A stretch of DNA of 64,000 nucleotides from Bimastos eiseni (Eukaryota; Annelida; Clitellata; Crassiclitellata; Lumbricidae): assembly GCA_959347315.1 (NCBI GenBank), contig OY365810.1, forward strand, positions 212,001 through 276,000, in the 5' to 3' direction. Below the pieces are notes generated by a model. It was not told where the DNA came from. It did no database searches and worked only from the letters and a program-made list of their open reading frames with translations. Below, one piece after another: positions 46,262-58,369 of this stretch. A program made the translations under genes and the position numbers. Numbering within the stretch: position 1 is the stretch's first letter; each line of letters begins with the position of its first letter.

Positions 46262-47510
46262 GTCCCACTTCCTTTCCCACTTCACCACCCTCCTCACCCA
46301 CTTCCTTTCCCACTTCACCACCCTCCTCACCCACTTCCTTTCCAACTTCACCACCCTCCTCACCCACTTCCTTTCCCACTTCACCACCCTCCTCACCCAC
46401 TTCCTTTCCCACTTCACCACCCTCCTCACCCACTTCCTTTCCAACTTCACCACCCTCCTCACCCACTTCCTTTCCCACTTCACCACCCTCCTCACCCACT
46501 TCCTTTCCAACTTCACCACCCTCCTCACCCACTTCCTTTCCCACTTCACCACCCTCCTCACCCACTTCCTTTCCAACTTCACCACCCTCCTCACCCACTT
46601 CCTTTCCCACTTCACCACCCTCCTCACCCACTTCCTTTCCCACTTCACCACCCTCCTCACCCACTTCCTTTCCAACTTCACCACCCTCCTCACCCACTTC
46701 CTTTCCCACTTCACCACCCTCCTCACCCACTTCCTTTCCAACTTCACCACCCTCCTCACCCACTTCCTTTCCCACTTCACCACCTTCCTCACCCACTTCC
46801 TTTCCAACTTCACCACCCTCCTCACCCACTTCCTTTCCCACTTCACCACCCTCCTCACCCACTTCCTTTCCAACTTCACCACCCTCCTCACCCACTTCCT
46901 TTCCCACTTCACCACCCTCCTCACCCACTTCCTTTCCCACTTCACCACCCTCCTCACCCACTTTCTTTCCAACTTCACCACCCTCCTCACCCACTTCCTT
47001 TCCCACTTCACCACCCTCCTCACCCACTTCCTTTCCAACTTCACCACCCTCCTCACCCACTTCCTTTCCCACTTCACCACCCTCCTCACCCACTTCCTTT
47101 CCAACTTCACCACCCTCCTCACCCACTTCCTTTCCCACTTAACCACCCTCCTCACCCCTTCTTTTCCTACTACACCACCCTCCTCACCCACTTCCTTTCC
47201 AACTTCACCACCCTCCTCACCCACTTCCTTTCCAACTTCACCACCCTCCTCACCCACTTCCTTTCCCACTTCACCACCCTCCTCACCCACTTCCTTTCCC
47301 ACTTCACCACCCTCCTCACCCACTTCCTTTCCAACTTCACCACCCTCCTCACCCACTTCCTTTCCCACTTCACCACCCTCCTCACCCACTTCCTTTCCAA
47401 CTTCACCACCCTCCTCACCCACTTCCTTTCCCACTTCACCACCCTCCTCACCCACTTCCTTTCCCACTTAACCACCCTCCTCACCCCTTCTTTTCCTACT
47501 ACACCACCCT
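46262..47510. repeat. 33-bp minisatellite, about 37 copies
   Basis: CACTTCCTTTCCCACTTCAC then CACCCTCCTCACC, period 33. Two main variants differ at one base (TTTCCCACTT and TTTCCAACTT) and alternate irregularly. A terminal unit, CCTCACCCCTTCTTTTCCTA, occurs twice (about 47150 and 47482), suggesting a block duplication of about 330 bases. Frames on both strands are open over about 400 codons because the unit is a multiple of three. Confidence 0.96.
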
Positions 47511-47819
47511 CCTCGCCCCTTTCTCCCATTGGGCGATGTAAGTATTTGAGGCGCGGATCTACTCAGAGGGGTGTGTGGTTGACACGGTCCCCCATCCTAT
47601 ACCCTTAATTAAGAGGTCGATTTTTATTAACTCCCCAACGAAACAACCCATCGCTGACCCTACCCATCGTCTCCCTCCAACCCATTCCTCCTTCTTCCAA
47701 TTCCCCATTCTATGACCATGAGGGCCATATCACTCTGCTCTGGTGTCAGCTTACATCTTCCCTGGTGACGTGTGGCGCTGGCAGACAGGTCACAGCGGAA
47801 AGAAGAGGCAGATAGGGAG
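47511..47819. other. Unique C-rich sequence
   Basis: No gene or repeat recognised. Confidence 0.5.
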
Positions 47820-47835
47820 AGGGAGAGGGAGAGGG

Positions 47836-47893
<58 letters not shown>

Positions 47894-47930
47894 GGGGGAG
47901 AGAAAGAGAGAGAGAGAGAGAGGAAGATGA
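47820..47930. repeat. (GGGAGA)n, (TA)n and (GA)n tracts
   Basis: GGGAGA units, then TATATA (47836-47853), then GA/GACAGA to 47930. Confidence 0.9.
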
Positions 47931-48212
47931 ATAGACGGTCAGGCGGAGATACAGACGGGGAGAGAGAGAGACAAAGAGACAGTGAGGCAGAGAGGTACAG
48001 AGGAAGAGGGAGTGAGAGGGAAAGACGAAGATACAGATTGGGAGCGAGAAGGGTGAGAAGGGTGAGAAGGGTGGATAGCAGAAGGTTGTCTTTGTATGCG
48101 GTCTTTGCTTATTTGGTCAGTGATATTGAGACTAATAGAACGGATTATGAATAGAGAGACGATGTTATCAGCAATTAACAGAAGGTCATCGATATAATGA
48201 GACCCCACTGAC

Positions 48213-48271
48213 ATATATACATATATATATATATATTAATATATATATATCTGTCTGTCTCTCCCACTCTC

Positions 48272-48309
<38 letters not shown>

Positions 48310-48455
48310 GTCTAGCTGTCTGTGTGTGAGAGAGACAGACAGAGACATAGACAGAGACATAGACAGAGACAGAGACAGACATACAGACAGCCAGACAACA
48401 GACAGACAGAGAGAGGGGGAGAGACAGACAGACAAACAGACAGATAGACAGATGA
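48213..48455. repeat. (TA)n then palindromic (TCTG)n/(CAGA)n tract
   Basis: TATATA (48213-48251) is followed by CTGTCTGT/CTCTCT pyrimidine repeats to about 48310, then GTCTAGCTGTC and GAGACAGACA purine repeats to about 48455. The two halves are reverse complements in general composition and could fold into a long imperfect hairpin. Confidence 0.85.
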
Positions 48456-48595
48456 ATGACGTAGGTCAGAGTTCATTCGTTGTCACTGGTTGTGCTAATT
48501 GCATCGATGATAGCAAGAGAGAAGAGAAGAGGAAGAATGAATGACGCAAGGAGGAGACAGAACGAACACATTCAGAATAAACACATTGCAGAGGG

Positions 48596-48672
48596 AGCGA
48601 GGGAGGAAGGGAGGGAGGCAGGGAGGAAGGGAGGCAGGGAGGGAGGGAGGGAGGAAGGGAGGGAGAAGGGGG
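48596..48672. repeat. (GGGA)n tetranucleotide
   Basis: GAGGGAGGAAGGGAGGCAGG-type units with G-run variation. Confidence 0.9.
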
Positions 48673-49045
48673 TGGAAAGGGAGCGAAATTGAATGGAAAA
48701 CAATGGCACACACATTGCGATCGACATTCAGAACATAAAAGCAGAAGATGCGCTACAAAAATCGCACTGAACAGAAGCAACACAGATGCACTTGACATGT
48801 GGTCGTAAAGACTGGATATTACGTCATCGGACATACGTTATCATCATCATCCTCATCATCGCCACCGCTGTCTTTAAATTACAGTTTATATGGGAAGTTA
48901 ATGGCCAGGCATGACTCTCAGGGATCGCAATACCATGAATTGTGAGGGTGGAAATGGTAAGTAAGACGTCTAATGGTGAAATTAGCGATGATCATCTGAT
49001 GTATTCGCTTTGAAGAATCATAAGAGTCATATAGCACTAAGATTA

Positions 49046-49196
49046 ACTGAAAGGAAGATTAAGTAAAAGGAAGATTAAGTACAAGGAAGATTAAGTAAAT
49101 GGAAGATAAAGTAATAGGAAGATTAAGTAAAGGGAAGATTAAGTGAAAGGAAGATTAAGTAAAATTAAGATAAAGTAAAAGGAAGATAAAGTGGAA
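49046..49196. repeat. 16-bp minisatellite, about 9 copies
   Basis: GGAAGATTAAGTAAAA units with point variants (GGAAGATAAAGTAATA and others); the period of 16 is kept throughout. Confidence 0.93.
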
Positions 49197-49241
49197 ATCT
49201 TACGCATAAAGAGGAGATTCTGTTTGTCCCTCTGTTCTGCG

Positions 49242-49400
49242 ATGCATTTCCACAGTTTTACAGTTTTAGTCAAACCTTCGCCGTTGGGTCGGGGAACACC
49301 TAGGGAACACGCGGTAGAGGAATTCGTTAACCCCGCGGGTGCCCTCTTCCTGGTCTCCAGGGAAAAACCAACGGCTCACCTCCGACACACCCATAAAAGC
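49242..49400 (+). repeat. Interspersed repeat R3, copy 1
   Basis: CAAACCTTCGCCGTTGGGTC and GGGAACACCTAGGGAACAC match the copy at 50495-50640 (GAAACCTTCGCCGTTCGCTC, GGAGAACACCTGGGACACCC). In frame both read KPSP..R.TP. The origin is unknown. Confidence 0.65.
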
Positions 49401-50366
49401 AAAGTTTCCTTCTTATTCGTCAGGATATGGACTTCTAACTATCACTCAAGGCAAAAGGGACTTTTAGTCCTTCAGAACAGAGTCATTCGACTAGTTGCCT
49501 ACCAAATTCGTTACGCGTCCACGGACTCTATGTATAAACACTTGCACATACTAAACATCTATCAAATCAACTCATTTCAAATAGGCGAGTTCATGTACAA
49601 ATACTCAAGAAATCTCTTACCGTCAGTATTTAATTACTACTTCATTTCTGTATCTCAAATGGGAACCTACAGCCTTATGTCTTCTGACAATTATTGATCT
49701 ATTCATTCAAGAACCAATACGCGTGAGTTCTCAATTAAATGTGCTGGTCCTAAAATATGGAATAACTTACCTGGCGATCTGCGTCTTTCACCACATTTAT
49801 GTCTATTTAAGCGAAAAAAATTAAGTCTTCATTTTCTGCTACAACCTAATTAATTTCGTACAAGGTTGATAAGAATCTTAGTTTTATTGTTGTCCATGCA
49901 TTTGCTAATGAACGTTGTTAATTGTATCAACCGTGTTTTGTTTTGTTTTGTTTTGCTTTTTCCTATTTCAAATTACCGTTCATTATTAAACCCGTTATTT
50001 ACTTAAGAATTTTCTTTGAAATTTCGTCTGAGTTTGCTATTGCTTTGCATATTTACTTGCTTTTGACCGTTGAGTTTATGTTTTACGTTTATTCTATACG
50101 ACTGTCAATTAACCAATTAACTAATTAAGCATTTGGATACTTCGTTCTCCTGTATCACTATGTATGTCATCATAACCAGCTGCTGTAAACTTAAAATATG
50201 AAAGGGTTACCCTGCCAGCGGAACCTACGGTTCCTAAGGAGTATTATCTTTTCCCTATTATTCCTTATCATTCTACTTTTCATAATTGAACTCTGTAATA
50301 GTCTGTTGCTTGTGTGAAAGGAATAATAAAAAACGATGGTTATGGTTATGGTTATGACCGTTTCAC
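49400..50366 (+). mobile_element. LINE 3' fragment, same family as 6542-7416
   Basis: Frames encode LLVLQNRVIRLVAYQIRYAS, LNIYQINSFQIGEFMYKYSR, then RTNTREFSIKCAGPKIWNNL, the C-terminal region of a CR1/L2/Jockey-type reverse transcriptase protein; stops such as at about 49695 show decay. The 3' end has CAGCGGAACCTACGG and (GGTTAT)3 at about 50339-50356, as in the other copy. 5'-truncated and inactive. Confidence 0.85.
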
Positions 50367-50494
50367 CTGCGAGATATCGTACAGGTAACAGCTATACAGT
50401 ATCGTCTGCACAGTCTGTCATGCGGATATGTGCTATAAACACTATTTACTTACAGGTATATCTAGATCCTCTGTATGTGTCTGTCTCTCCGTCT

Positions 50495-50640
50495 ATGAAT
50501 TTGCACACTTTTACTGCCATTCACTCGAAACCTTCGCCGTTCGCTCGGAGAACACCTGGGACACCCAGTAGAAGGGTTGGTGAACCCAGGACCAAGAACA
50601 TGTCTTTAGCCGGGCTCCGGGTGCCCCAGCTCGTATAAGA
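50495..50640 (+). repeat. Interspersed repeat R3, copy 2
   Basis: Second copy of the KPSP..R.TP-encoding repeat, ending GGGTGCCCCAGCTCGTATAA. It lies 130 bases past the end of the LINE fragment; copy 1 lies just before it. Confidence 0.65.
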
Positions 50641-51242
50641 TAAAGAAATAGCCATACATACACCGTACATACATGCGTATACATACAGATAGGAAAGTGG
50701 GACTCGTAAAGTAATGATGAACACCTGAGATTTAAACACACATACAGATGATATACAAGCAGAAATAAACTATATGTACACATCAACAGATGTGGTCGGT
50801 CTACATATAATCACTGCTCAACTATTCACATGTGTTATATACATATTTAAAATATGCACTCTGTGTATGTATGTACAATCGTACAATCGTACATGTAGCT
50901 TAGAGCGTAGTCTAAAATGTGTTGGCGATTAGTTGCAGCTGTTAGCATCAATATGAAGTCGACGCTTGACAACGGAAGATGAACCAACCACAGTATATGA
51001 TGGACGATAATATGGGAGAGCGAAGCGATTGCCATCTGGAGAAAGAGAAACGCAAAAGAAACGGAGAGAGACAGACAGCTACACAGACACAGGGTGAGAC
51101 AAGAACGGATAGTCGTCGTCAAATGATTGCCGAGAACTCCACCACAACCCAACGTCGTCGATCATGATCCTAGCTCTCTGGTCATCTTTTCATCTCCTTT
51201 GAGACTCCTTCAGAGTCCTTCAGACTACTTCAGACTCCTTTG
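50641..51242. other. Unique non-coding sequence, ending in ACTCCTTCAG repeats
   Basis: Nothing recognisable until about 51200, where (CTCCTTCAGA)-type decamers begin. These continue after the hAT-like insertion (52150-52200). Confidence 0.55.
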
Positions 51243-52127
51243 CAGGGCCGGCCTTAGGTAGTTTTGAGTTATAGGCAAGGGCAAAAAAATGCCGCCTCTG
51301 TACGATCGTTTTCTTTAACTTATTTTCATATATAGAAAGTAACATGTTCAATTGAATATTGATTACAATACATAAAAAATATACATAGTTTCATTTGCTA
51401 ACAAAACTATAATTATTGTTACACATTTTAATCTTAAAATGATTAAGACACAATTTGCAAAGCAGCAAGGCAAGTATACAGGCAGTGCAGACCAGCATCA
51501 ACATAATTTCAGTTCATGAAGTCTAAAGATGCTTAAGAATCAAATCTTTCAACTGATCCATTTATAAATATAGACCTACAGGTATCTAATCTCCAGAATA
51601 AGATTTCAGAGTTTTTAATTAATAATTATTTTAAAATAATATTAATTCCTTCAAGAAAAATAAGCTTTTCTTGCTATTTGCACAAGCAAATTAACGAATT
51701 ATTTTAAGTCAGATCCAACTCTTCAGCAATATTTCTTTTGATAGATATTATAGCTAAACCAACCAAGCGATCTTGAGATATGCTATAACGGAAATATCAC
51801 TGGAAGACAATTTTTTTAAATTTTTGCTGCTTGTCAATTTTTGGGTGGTGACTATAACCCACCTCAAAGTGAAGAGAAATATAATTTTGGATTGGTTAAA
51901 GGTTTTTGAGAAAATCAATAATGACCTGGTAATTTGCACAAATTTGAGATGCGAAATAAGTTTCAATGGTAAAAAACCTAAAAAAAACCTAAGGTAAAAA
52001 CTTCTGATGTTACAAAGTTTAAAACATTCTTTTAACATTTTAACATATTAAGCCCGAATTTGCCGCCCCTTGGAGAAATGCCGCTCTAGGCAGCCTCCTA
52101 TATCGCCTATACCTAAAGCCTGGCCTG
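51243..52127. mobile_element. Non-autonomous hAT-like element (885 bp)
   Basis: Left end CAGGGCCGGCCTTAGGTA; right end, reverse complemented, CAGGCCAGGCTTTAGGTA (one indel, two substitutions). Flanking 8-mers CTCCTTTG and CTTCTTGG match at 6 of 8. Subterminal GCCGCC and CCGCTC words mirror each other. It is AT-rich inside with no transposase frame. It interrupts a decamer repeat. Confidence 0.7.
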
Positions 52128-52386
52128 CTTCTTGGGCCTACATGAGATTCCATCAGACTCCTTAAAACTCCCTCAGACTCTTTCAAACTCCTTCATACCG
52201 GCTCTACAATAACCAAACGTGTGCTGGATAATATGGAGAATATTATTTCGCTCCATACTGAATATTTTAAAAAGACAATTACTACATACCGATATCTGGT
52301 CTAAATACACTAACTAACTCGTCCGTCACCGAATTGTCCGGCGCCGAATTTTTCCGGGGCCGAATTTCCGGTCACCGAGAAAGACC

Positions 52387-52424
<38 letters not shown>

Positions 52425-53690
52425 GAAAGAGAGAGAGAGAAAGAGTGAAAAAGAGAGCGTTATATTTAGAATCATTACGACGAATAGAGTGATGAGTGAT
52501 GAGTTGGTTAATGTAATGCAGACAGAGAGAAACACAGAGGTAGCGGTGAATGACACGTCCGCAGGGAACTAATGTCTCTCTCTCTCTCTCTGTCTCTCTC
52601 TCTGTCTCTCTCTCTGTCTCTCTCTCTGTCTCTCTCTCCCCCTGTGTCTCTTTCTCTGTCTTTTTGTCTGTCTCTATTTATCTCTGCTGTATGTCTCTGT
52701 CTGTCTGTCTGTCTGTCTGTCTGTGTGTGTGTGTCATTCTCTGTCTCTGCGTACCTTATCTCTGTTGTAATCGGTTGACTGAATTGAAAGCAGATGAAGA
52801 GGAACTAATGATGAGTCATTAAATGTCACCAATCGAATCATTTCCCATCTTATCTACTTTCGCTCATCCTCAACACATGTCAACAACGGATTACGGCTGA
52901 AGAACATATCCACAGGTCTTTCCCTTGACACATAGACCTATCTACCTGGGCACACTGGTCAATTTCTAACTGTGGAGGTGGTGGAACTATAGAACGGGTG
53001 TTTCTCCTATCCCACACCTGCGTCGAGTTTTTCTCGGCGTTCCCGGCAATAAATTCCCTTTGTCAGCATTACAGTTTGTAGTTTCAAGGACCTGTGCTCA
53101 TAACATAAAAATGTTTGATAACATTAAACGTAATCAGCTAAACGACACTATTTGCCACCAATTTAGCACTAACCTTCACAGAAAACTAAGCAGTCTCATA
53201 TGACACATGGGACGTCGGCCTATCAAACTTTATTATAGAAAAACGTTATGCCTGCCGTCTTAATTGGGGTAATATTTGTAGCCTTCACTATAGTATAACG
53301 TGGATAAAAAATTGCACCAAAAATACTGTTAAAACTGACTTTTGCATCGAACTCAAACTTAAGATAAAAAGTTGCACACAATCCGCAAGGATCTCAGTTC
53401 ACAGTCATGCACTTGACTAAATCAACATCATCGATCAAGAGTATTGAACACATCTTTTTGGAAGTGGGCGAGGGAGTGAAAAGAAATGTAAAAAACGATT
53501 TTTTTACCTTTATTTCTGAGTGTCCCCATTTACAGAACACGTATGTGCAAATGCTATAGTTGTCAAAACTTTGGAGCAAAAAGTAGAAACGTGGTGGAAC
53601 TACCCGGAACGGCGTTCCGCCTATAGCTTACTGGCTGAGGGGTCGGAACGCTGTTCCAGCTCGTTCCGGCTGAAATTGACCATTGCCTAG
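52128..53690. other. Non-coding, with short terminal-word motif and CT tracts
   Basis: CCGAATT/TCCGG words repeat at 52325-52378. GACAGACA and GA words lie at 52385-52445 and CTCTCTGT units at 52571-52645. The rest is unique and AT-rich. GGAACGGCGTTCCG-type palindromic words occur at 53609-53670. No gene seen. Confidence 0.5.
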
Positions 53691-55285
53691 GCCTACCCTT
53701 TGAAGCTTATCCACCTGGGCCGATCCTCTGAGGCCTATCTGCCTAGGCTTATCCTCTGAGGCCTAACTTTTGAGACGTATCTTCAGATAGGAGGCTATTT
53801 CCAACAGCCCATATCAAGACCTATCTACAACGGTCTATGTCCTAAGGCATACGTAAAGGACTATTCAGGGCATAACCTTGTCCTTAAGGTTGAACCCTTC
53901 ATAAGCTGAAGGAACCTGACAGCACATTGCAGTTTAAACAATCTGTCTGTGTCATTATCATCAGCTCAAAATCAGAGGGAACCACATCATTCATTCGATA
54001 CCAAAATCTGCCACAGAAGACAACCCTCTCCCTCCCCCTCTCCCAATCCTCTCTCTCCCTCTCTCTCACTCTCCCAACCCTCTCTCTCCCTTTCTCTCAC
54101 TCCTCTCTCCCACTCTTCTCACCCTCTCTCCCACTCCCACTCTTCCTCTTTCTCTCCCTCTCTTCCTCGCTCCCTACGATGCCAAGGTATCCCTCGCTCT
54201 CTCTGGAAGGCCTGAGCGACCCTCACTGTTTTCAATAGATAGAGGGAGACCCCCTACAGTGGCTGATCGGTCGGTCGGTCCTTAGGACGATATCCATGAA
54301 AACCATCATCATAGGACATAGACCAATGCCATCTGCTATTTCAGTAAAACTAAATGGCTCCAACAACAGCATCGACAACAGTTCATGGATATCACTTAAA
54401 CGATGGCAACGATGAATATAAAGAGAGAGAAGAGAGAGTTCTTCATCCTAGAGATGGACTTAACAGCCTCTCTTTCGATTCTTCTCTTCAAAGACCATCA
54501 GTCATCAAAGCACTTCTTTCTACTGTCGACTCAATGATAATAATAATACTCCATGCTGCTATCACTTACTGCTAATAATATCACTTCCGGTAAGACCACA
54601 TCTACCACTGCAACAACAACAACTACCACTACTGTTACCCAGGGTCCGATTTGTCATAAAAGAAGCCGAGGAAATCAGAAAAATTTCTAAATTACAGTGA
54701 ATTCTTTTACTCGCCATATATTCCTCGCATTGTTAGCCACTCGCAGAGGATAGACCCCCTCCCCTACTATTTGTCGTAGTCTCCAAATTGACCAGATTCA
54801 TTCACCCACACAACCACACGCGTGCAAACGCAGGCGCACAAGAGCAAGAGCCTTGCTGCACTGTTTCTGCTCTGGTTAGTCTTCAAGCTCTTCGTTCTTT
54901 CTCTGGTGACGAGTTTCCGGTGCCCCGAGCAAGCACCTAGAAAAATGTAGCACCGCACCTACTCAGTTGCAGGCTTTTCCACCTGGAACACACTCCTCTT
55001 ATAGATGCAACTGTTACCAATTAGTAATGAGCCATCGAATTGAAAGTTGCTTAAGACTGATTTGTACAATACTACGACAATCAAATTTTAAATTTTATCA
55101 CTATTACTATCACTACTATCAATAGTATCAGTATCAGCTGTAGTATTTTTAAATCATTATTTGTATTTTTGCTATCTGTGGATCGTAATTGATCGATGCT
55201 GTGATTGGTGTATAAAAGTGAGTGATGAGTTTGTGCATTGGGTGCAAGTGGTTGGTTGTGAGGCAGCGAAATGGATCAGAAAGAC
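53691..55285. other. Non-coding, CCTAGGCCTATCC and TCCCTC words
   Basis: Degenerate CTCTGAGGCCTA words (53695-53780), CTCTCCC repeats (54028-54165) and unique sequence. Short frames lack motifs. Confidence 0.5.
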
Positions 55286-55309
55286 ATCGGTTGCTGAGGA
55301 ACGATATTT

Positions 55310-55570
55310 AGATCTCAGGAAGAAGAGGAAGAAGAAGAAGATGGAGAAGAAGATGGAGGAGATGGAGAGAAGATGGAGAAGACGTGGAAGAAGAAGATGA
55401 CGACGAAGAATATGGAGAAGATGATGGAGGAGATGGTGAAAAGATGAAGAAGACGAGGAAGAAGAGGATGAAGATGAAGGATATGGAGAAGAAGATGGAG
55501 GAGATGAAGAAAAGATGAAGAAGACGAGGAAGAAGATGATGAAGATGAAGGATATGGAGAAGAAGACGGA
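55310..55570. repeat. GAAGAAGATG purine triplet tract
   Basis: AGGAAGAAGATGAAGATGGA-type words in which a block of about 70-110 bases ending GGATATGGAGAAGA is repeated. The minus strand reads poly-Ser/Leu. Confidence 0.85.
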
Positions 55571-56265
55571 TAAAATGATGATGACTGGCGATGAGTTGGT
55601 GGAGACGAACGGAAGCGAGACATCAAAGAACGAATTAGGATAAGTTTATGGGAAGAAAGGAGGAAGGGAGGGAAGTGGCAGAGGTGTAGGAGGTGGTGGA
55701 AGAGGTAGAGAGGACTGGACAGGTGGTTCAGCGACATCAAAGGATGACCAGAGCCACACTTCCACTCGCTGCCTCTTCCTTTTCCTCTTCCAGGCACATG
55801 GAATCAATCAAAGGACAACTGTTGATCGCTTCAACCAGACCACCATATCCACAAACACACACAAGCGCACATATGCCTGTCTCTGTCTGTCTGCCTGTCT
55901 CTTTCTCTGTCTGTCTTTTTACCTGATTATGTTTCTCTCACTCTTCGTGTCGTCTGTTTAATCCTCTGGGGTTGAATACACAGTTAGTCTAAGACCGATC
56001 GCTCACTTCACTCAACCATAACCAAAGTTTTCATAACAGAGAAATACTAACGCACGCGCATTCGTAAGCGCACGCAAATACAGACACACACAGAGAGAGA
56101 GGTAAAGAGAGAGACACAGAGAGAGAGAGACACACACACATACACACACAAAACCGTGCATCTACACATACAGACGCATTCACCAGCAGATAAGCATTTA
56201 TGATTAAACAGTTTTTTCTTGTCATCAATTAATTTAGATTCTTGTTCAATTAATGTCAGAGTATA
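55571..56265. other. Non-coding with CA and GA short tracts
   Basis: ACACAC/GAGAGA tracts at 55853-55870 and 56085-56150; otherwise unique. Confidence 0.5.
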
Positions 56266-56267
56266 GA

Positions 56268-56354
56268 ATCTTCGGAAAATCAAACCTTCGGAAAATCAAA
56301 CCTTCGGAAAATCAAACCTTCGGAAAATCAAACCTTCGGAAAATCAAACCTTCG
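56268..56354. repeat. 16-bp minisatellite, about 5 copies
   Basis: TTCGGAAAATCAAACC repeated perfectly every 16 bases. Confidence 0.95.
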
Positions 56355-56589
56355 GATTATCGATCATTTCTTCTCATAGGTCTATTCAATCTTACCATCT
56401 CCATCGTCTCCATTGTGCGTCTATTATAAGCCTACCTCTGTGACTTTGTCACTCAATCCCTGTCTCTCGATCCCTTCACTCTATTCCATTAAATGTTTAT
56501 TTCGTTTTCTCGATATCTTCTAAACTTAGACTCCATGTCCACGCAGCCTGTGTTGACTATGGAGTTTGTCTTAGAAGCGAGTTGAGATT

Positions 56590-57670
56590 AAGCGCTGTGT
56601 GCATTTAATATCATTATATCAACCGTGTCTCCCAATGGATGTCATCCAACCTACTCTGTATCAACCCTTCCAAAGCAGAATTCATTCTCATTTGCCTTTC
56701 TGGCCAAAGCAAGAAAATCTCCGACCCTGCAATTCACTTGCCCACTAACTCGTCAACCATTCCTTCACCTCAGATGTTCCAGTCCGAAATCTTGGCGTCA
56801 CCTTGTATCCTCATCTCTCTCGAATCTCTAATCACATTTCCAACCTCTCTCATGCACATTCAGGAACTTCGCCGCATCTGACCCATGCTCGACTTCAAAA
56901 CTGCTTCCAACATTGCCACCTCCATCGTCCACTCCAAGCCCGATTACTGCAACTCCCTCTTCCTCAACCTTGAAACCATGCAAATCAAACGTCTACAACT
57001 CATCCAAAACTCATTAGGCCAAGAGTCGTCACCAGAACGCCCAAACATCACCACATCACTTCAATCCTGAAACGACTCCACTGGCTAAAATCACAGAGCG
57101 CATTCACTTCAAAGTACTAGCGCTAACTTACAGTTCCATACAATACTCTCAGCCAAAATCGCGAACTCTTCACCATCTAGTCACCTAGCTCTACCCGATC
57201 GTCATCCTGTCTCACCCTTACTCGACGCCCTTTAGCCCCTCATCTCAAGTTCTCCAACCGTGCCATATCCAACGCCGCACCCCGTCTTTGGAACGACCTT
57301 CCTCCTGAATATCGTAAATTTTCAGTTCCTCCACCATCACTGCCTGTCATCCAACATCATCTGTTGAATTCTGTTCCAAGCTCTTCTATCCATCACCCTA
57401 CAGGGCTTTCCATTCTAAACCCAAGTCTCACCTTTTCAAGAATTCTTACCCAGACTCCTTATTTAATATTCCTCCTGTCAATTTCCGACCAAAAATGACA
57501 CCCTCCTTAACAGCTACTCTGCCTCCGCTGACATCCTGGAAACCGAACTATGCTCTACCACGGACTCTCCTTTGGACAAACCCTCTGATTTGATGCAGCG
57601 CTCGTGAATGAGCTGGTGTCCTGGGCTTGGTTTTAAAGTGGCGCTGTAGAAATTTGGATATTACGATCAC
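56590..57670 (+). mobile_element. LINE fragment: reverse transcriptase C-terminal half, decayed
   Basis: Mixed frames encode LCINPSKAEFILICLSGQSK, then a segment ending ELRRI, LDFKTASNIATSIVHSKPDY and CNSLFLNLETMQIKRLQLIQ, then a SLHWLK region. This is the characteristic post-catalytic region of L2/CR1-type reverse transcriptases ('HSKLDYCNSLF.NLP..QI.RLQ.IQN'). Frameshifts and stops are frequent. The 3' end carries AAGTGGCGCTGTAGAAATTT, typical of the family tails. It is a different family from the 6542 and 49400 copies. Confidence 0.85.
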
Positions 57671-57855
57671 GATACGAAATCATGTAAAGATTATCCTGCT
57701 GAGATATGTCATTGACGTAACGTACCTCCTATTACCATCCGTCCTCAAGTTACCTCCTCGTGGGATACAAGGTAGTCAAAACCAGAGCCCTGGTCAAAAC
57801 CATTTATGCCACCTAACGAATGTTTGACTACAACTGCCATCTGACGAATATTTGA

Positions 57856-58195
57856 ATATTTGAATATTATTCCGATAGAAATTTCTTTACATTATTATGT
57901 TGGTCGTATTTAGAGGCATCAGACATATATATTACAATATTCAACTTGATAAAAGCAACAAAAGTGGATTGGAAAACGGGAAAAGTGAATAAATGAGCAG
58001 AAATTAATCTGTTAAATTAGGTGTCATATTTGAATATTATTCCGATAGAAATTTCTTTACATAATTATGTTGGTCGTATTTAGAGGCATCAGACATATAT
58101 ATTACAATATTCAACTTGATAAAAGCAACAAAAGTGGATTGGAAAACGGGAAAAGTGAATAAATGAGCAGAAATTAATCTGTTAAATTAGGTGTC
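57856..58195. repeat. 170-bp direct tandem duplication
   Basis: Copies 57856-58025 and 58026-58195 match almost completely; the one difference noticed is CATTATTATG versus CATAATTATG. No coding capacity. Confidence 0.95.
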
Positions 58196-58369
58196 GTGAT
58201 CAGTGCTTGGACGTTTGTTCCCAAACTGTCTGTCATCCGTTAGATTGTTTTTTGGAACTAACTCTCCCACAATAAATAATCCGTTTTATGTCAATGATAA
58301 TCAAATTCAAAACTCATTTACAGGTTTCTATTGTAGTGACGTCGTTCAGCTTTAGGCCTAACGCTAACA

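Noticed and set aside
46230..47529. Frames of about 300-413 codons ([22 protein letters not shown])
   Set aside because: The repeat unit is a multiple of three, so frames stay open by construction. No flanking exon or signal supports a gene; retained only as a point to test.
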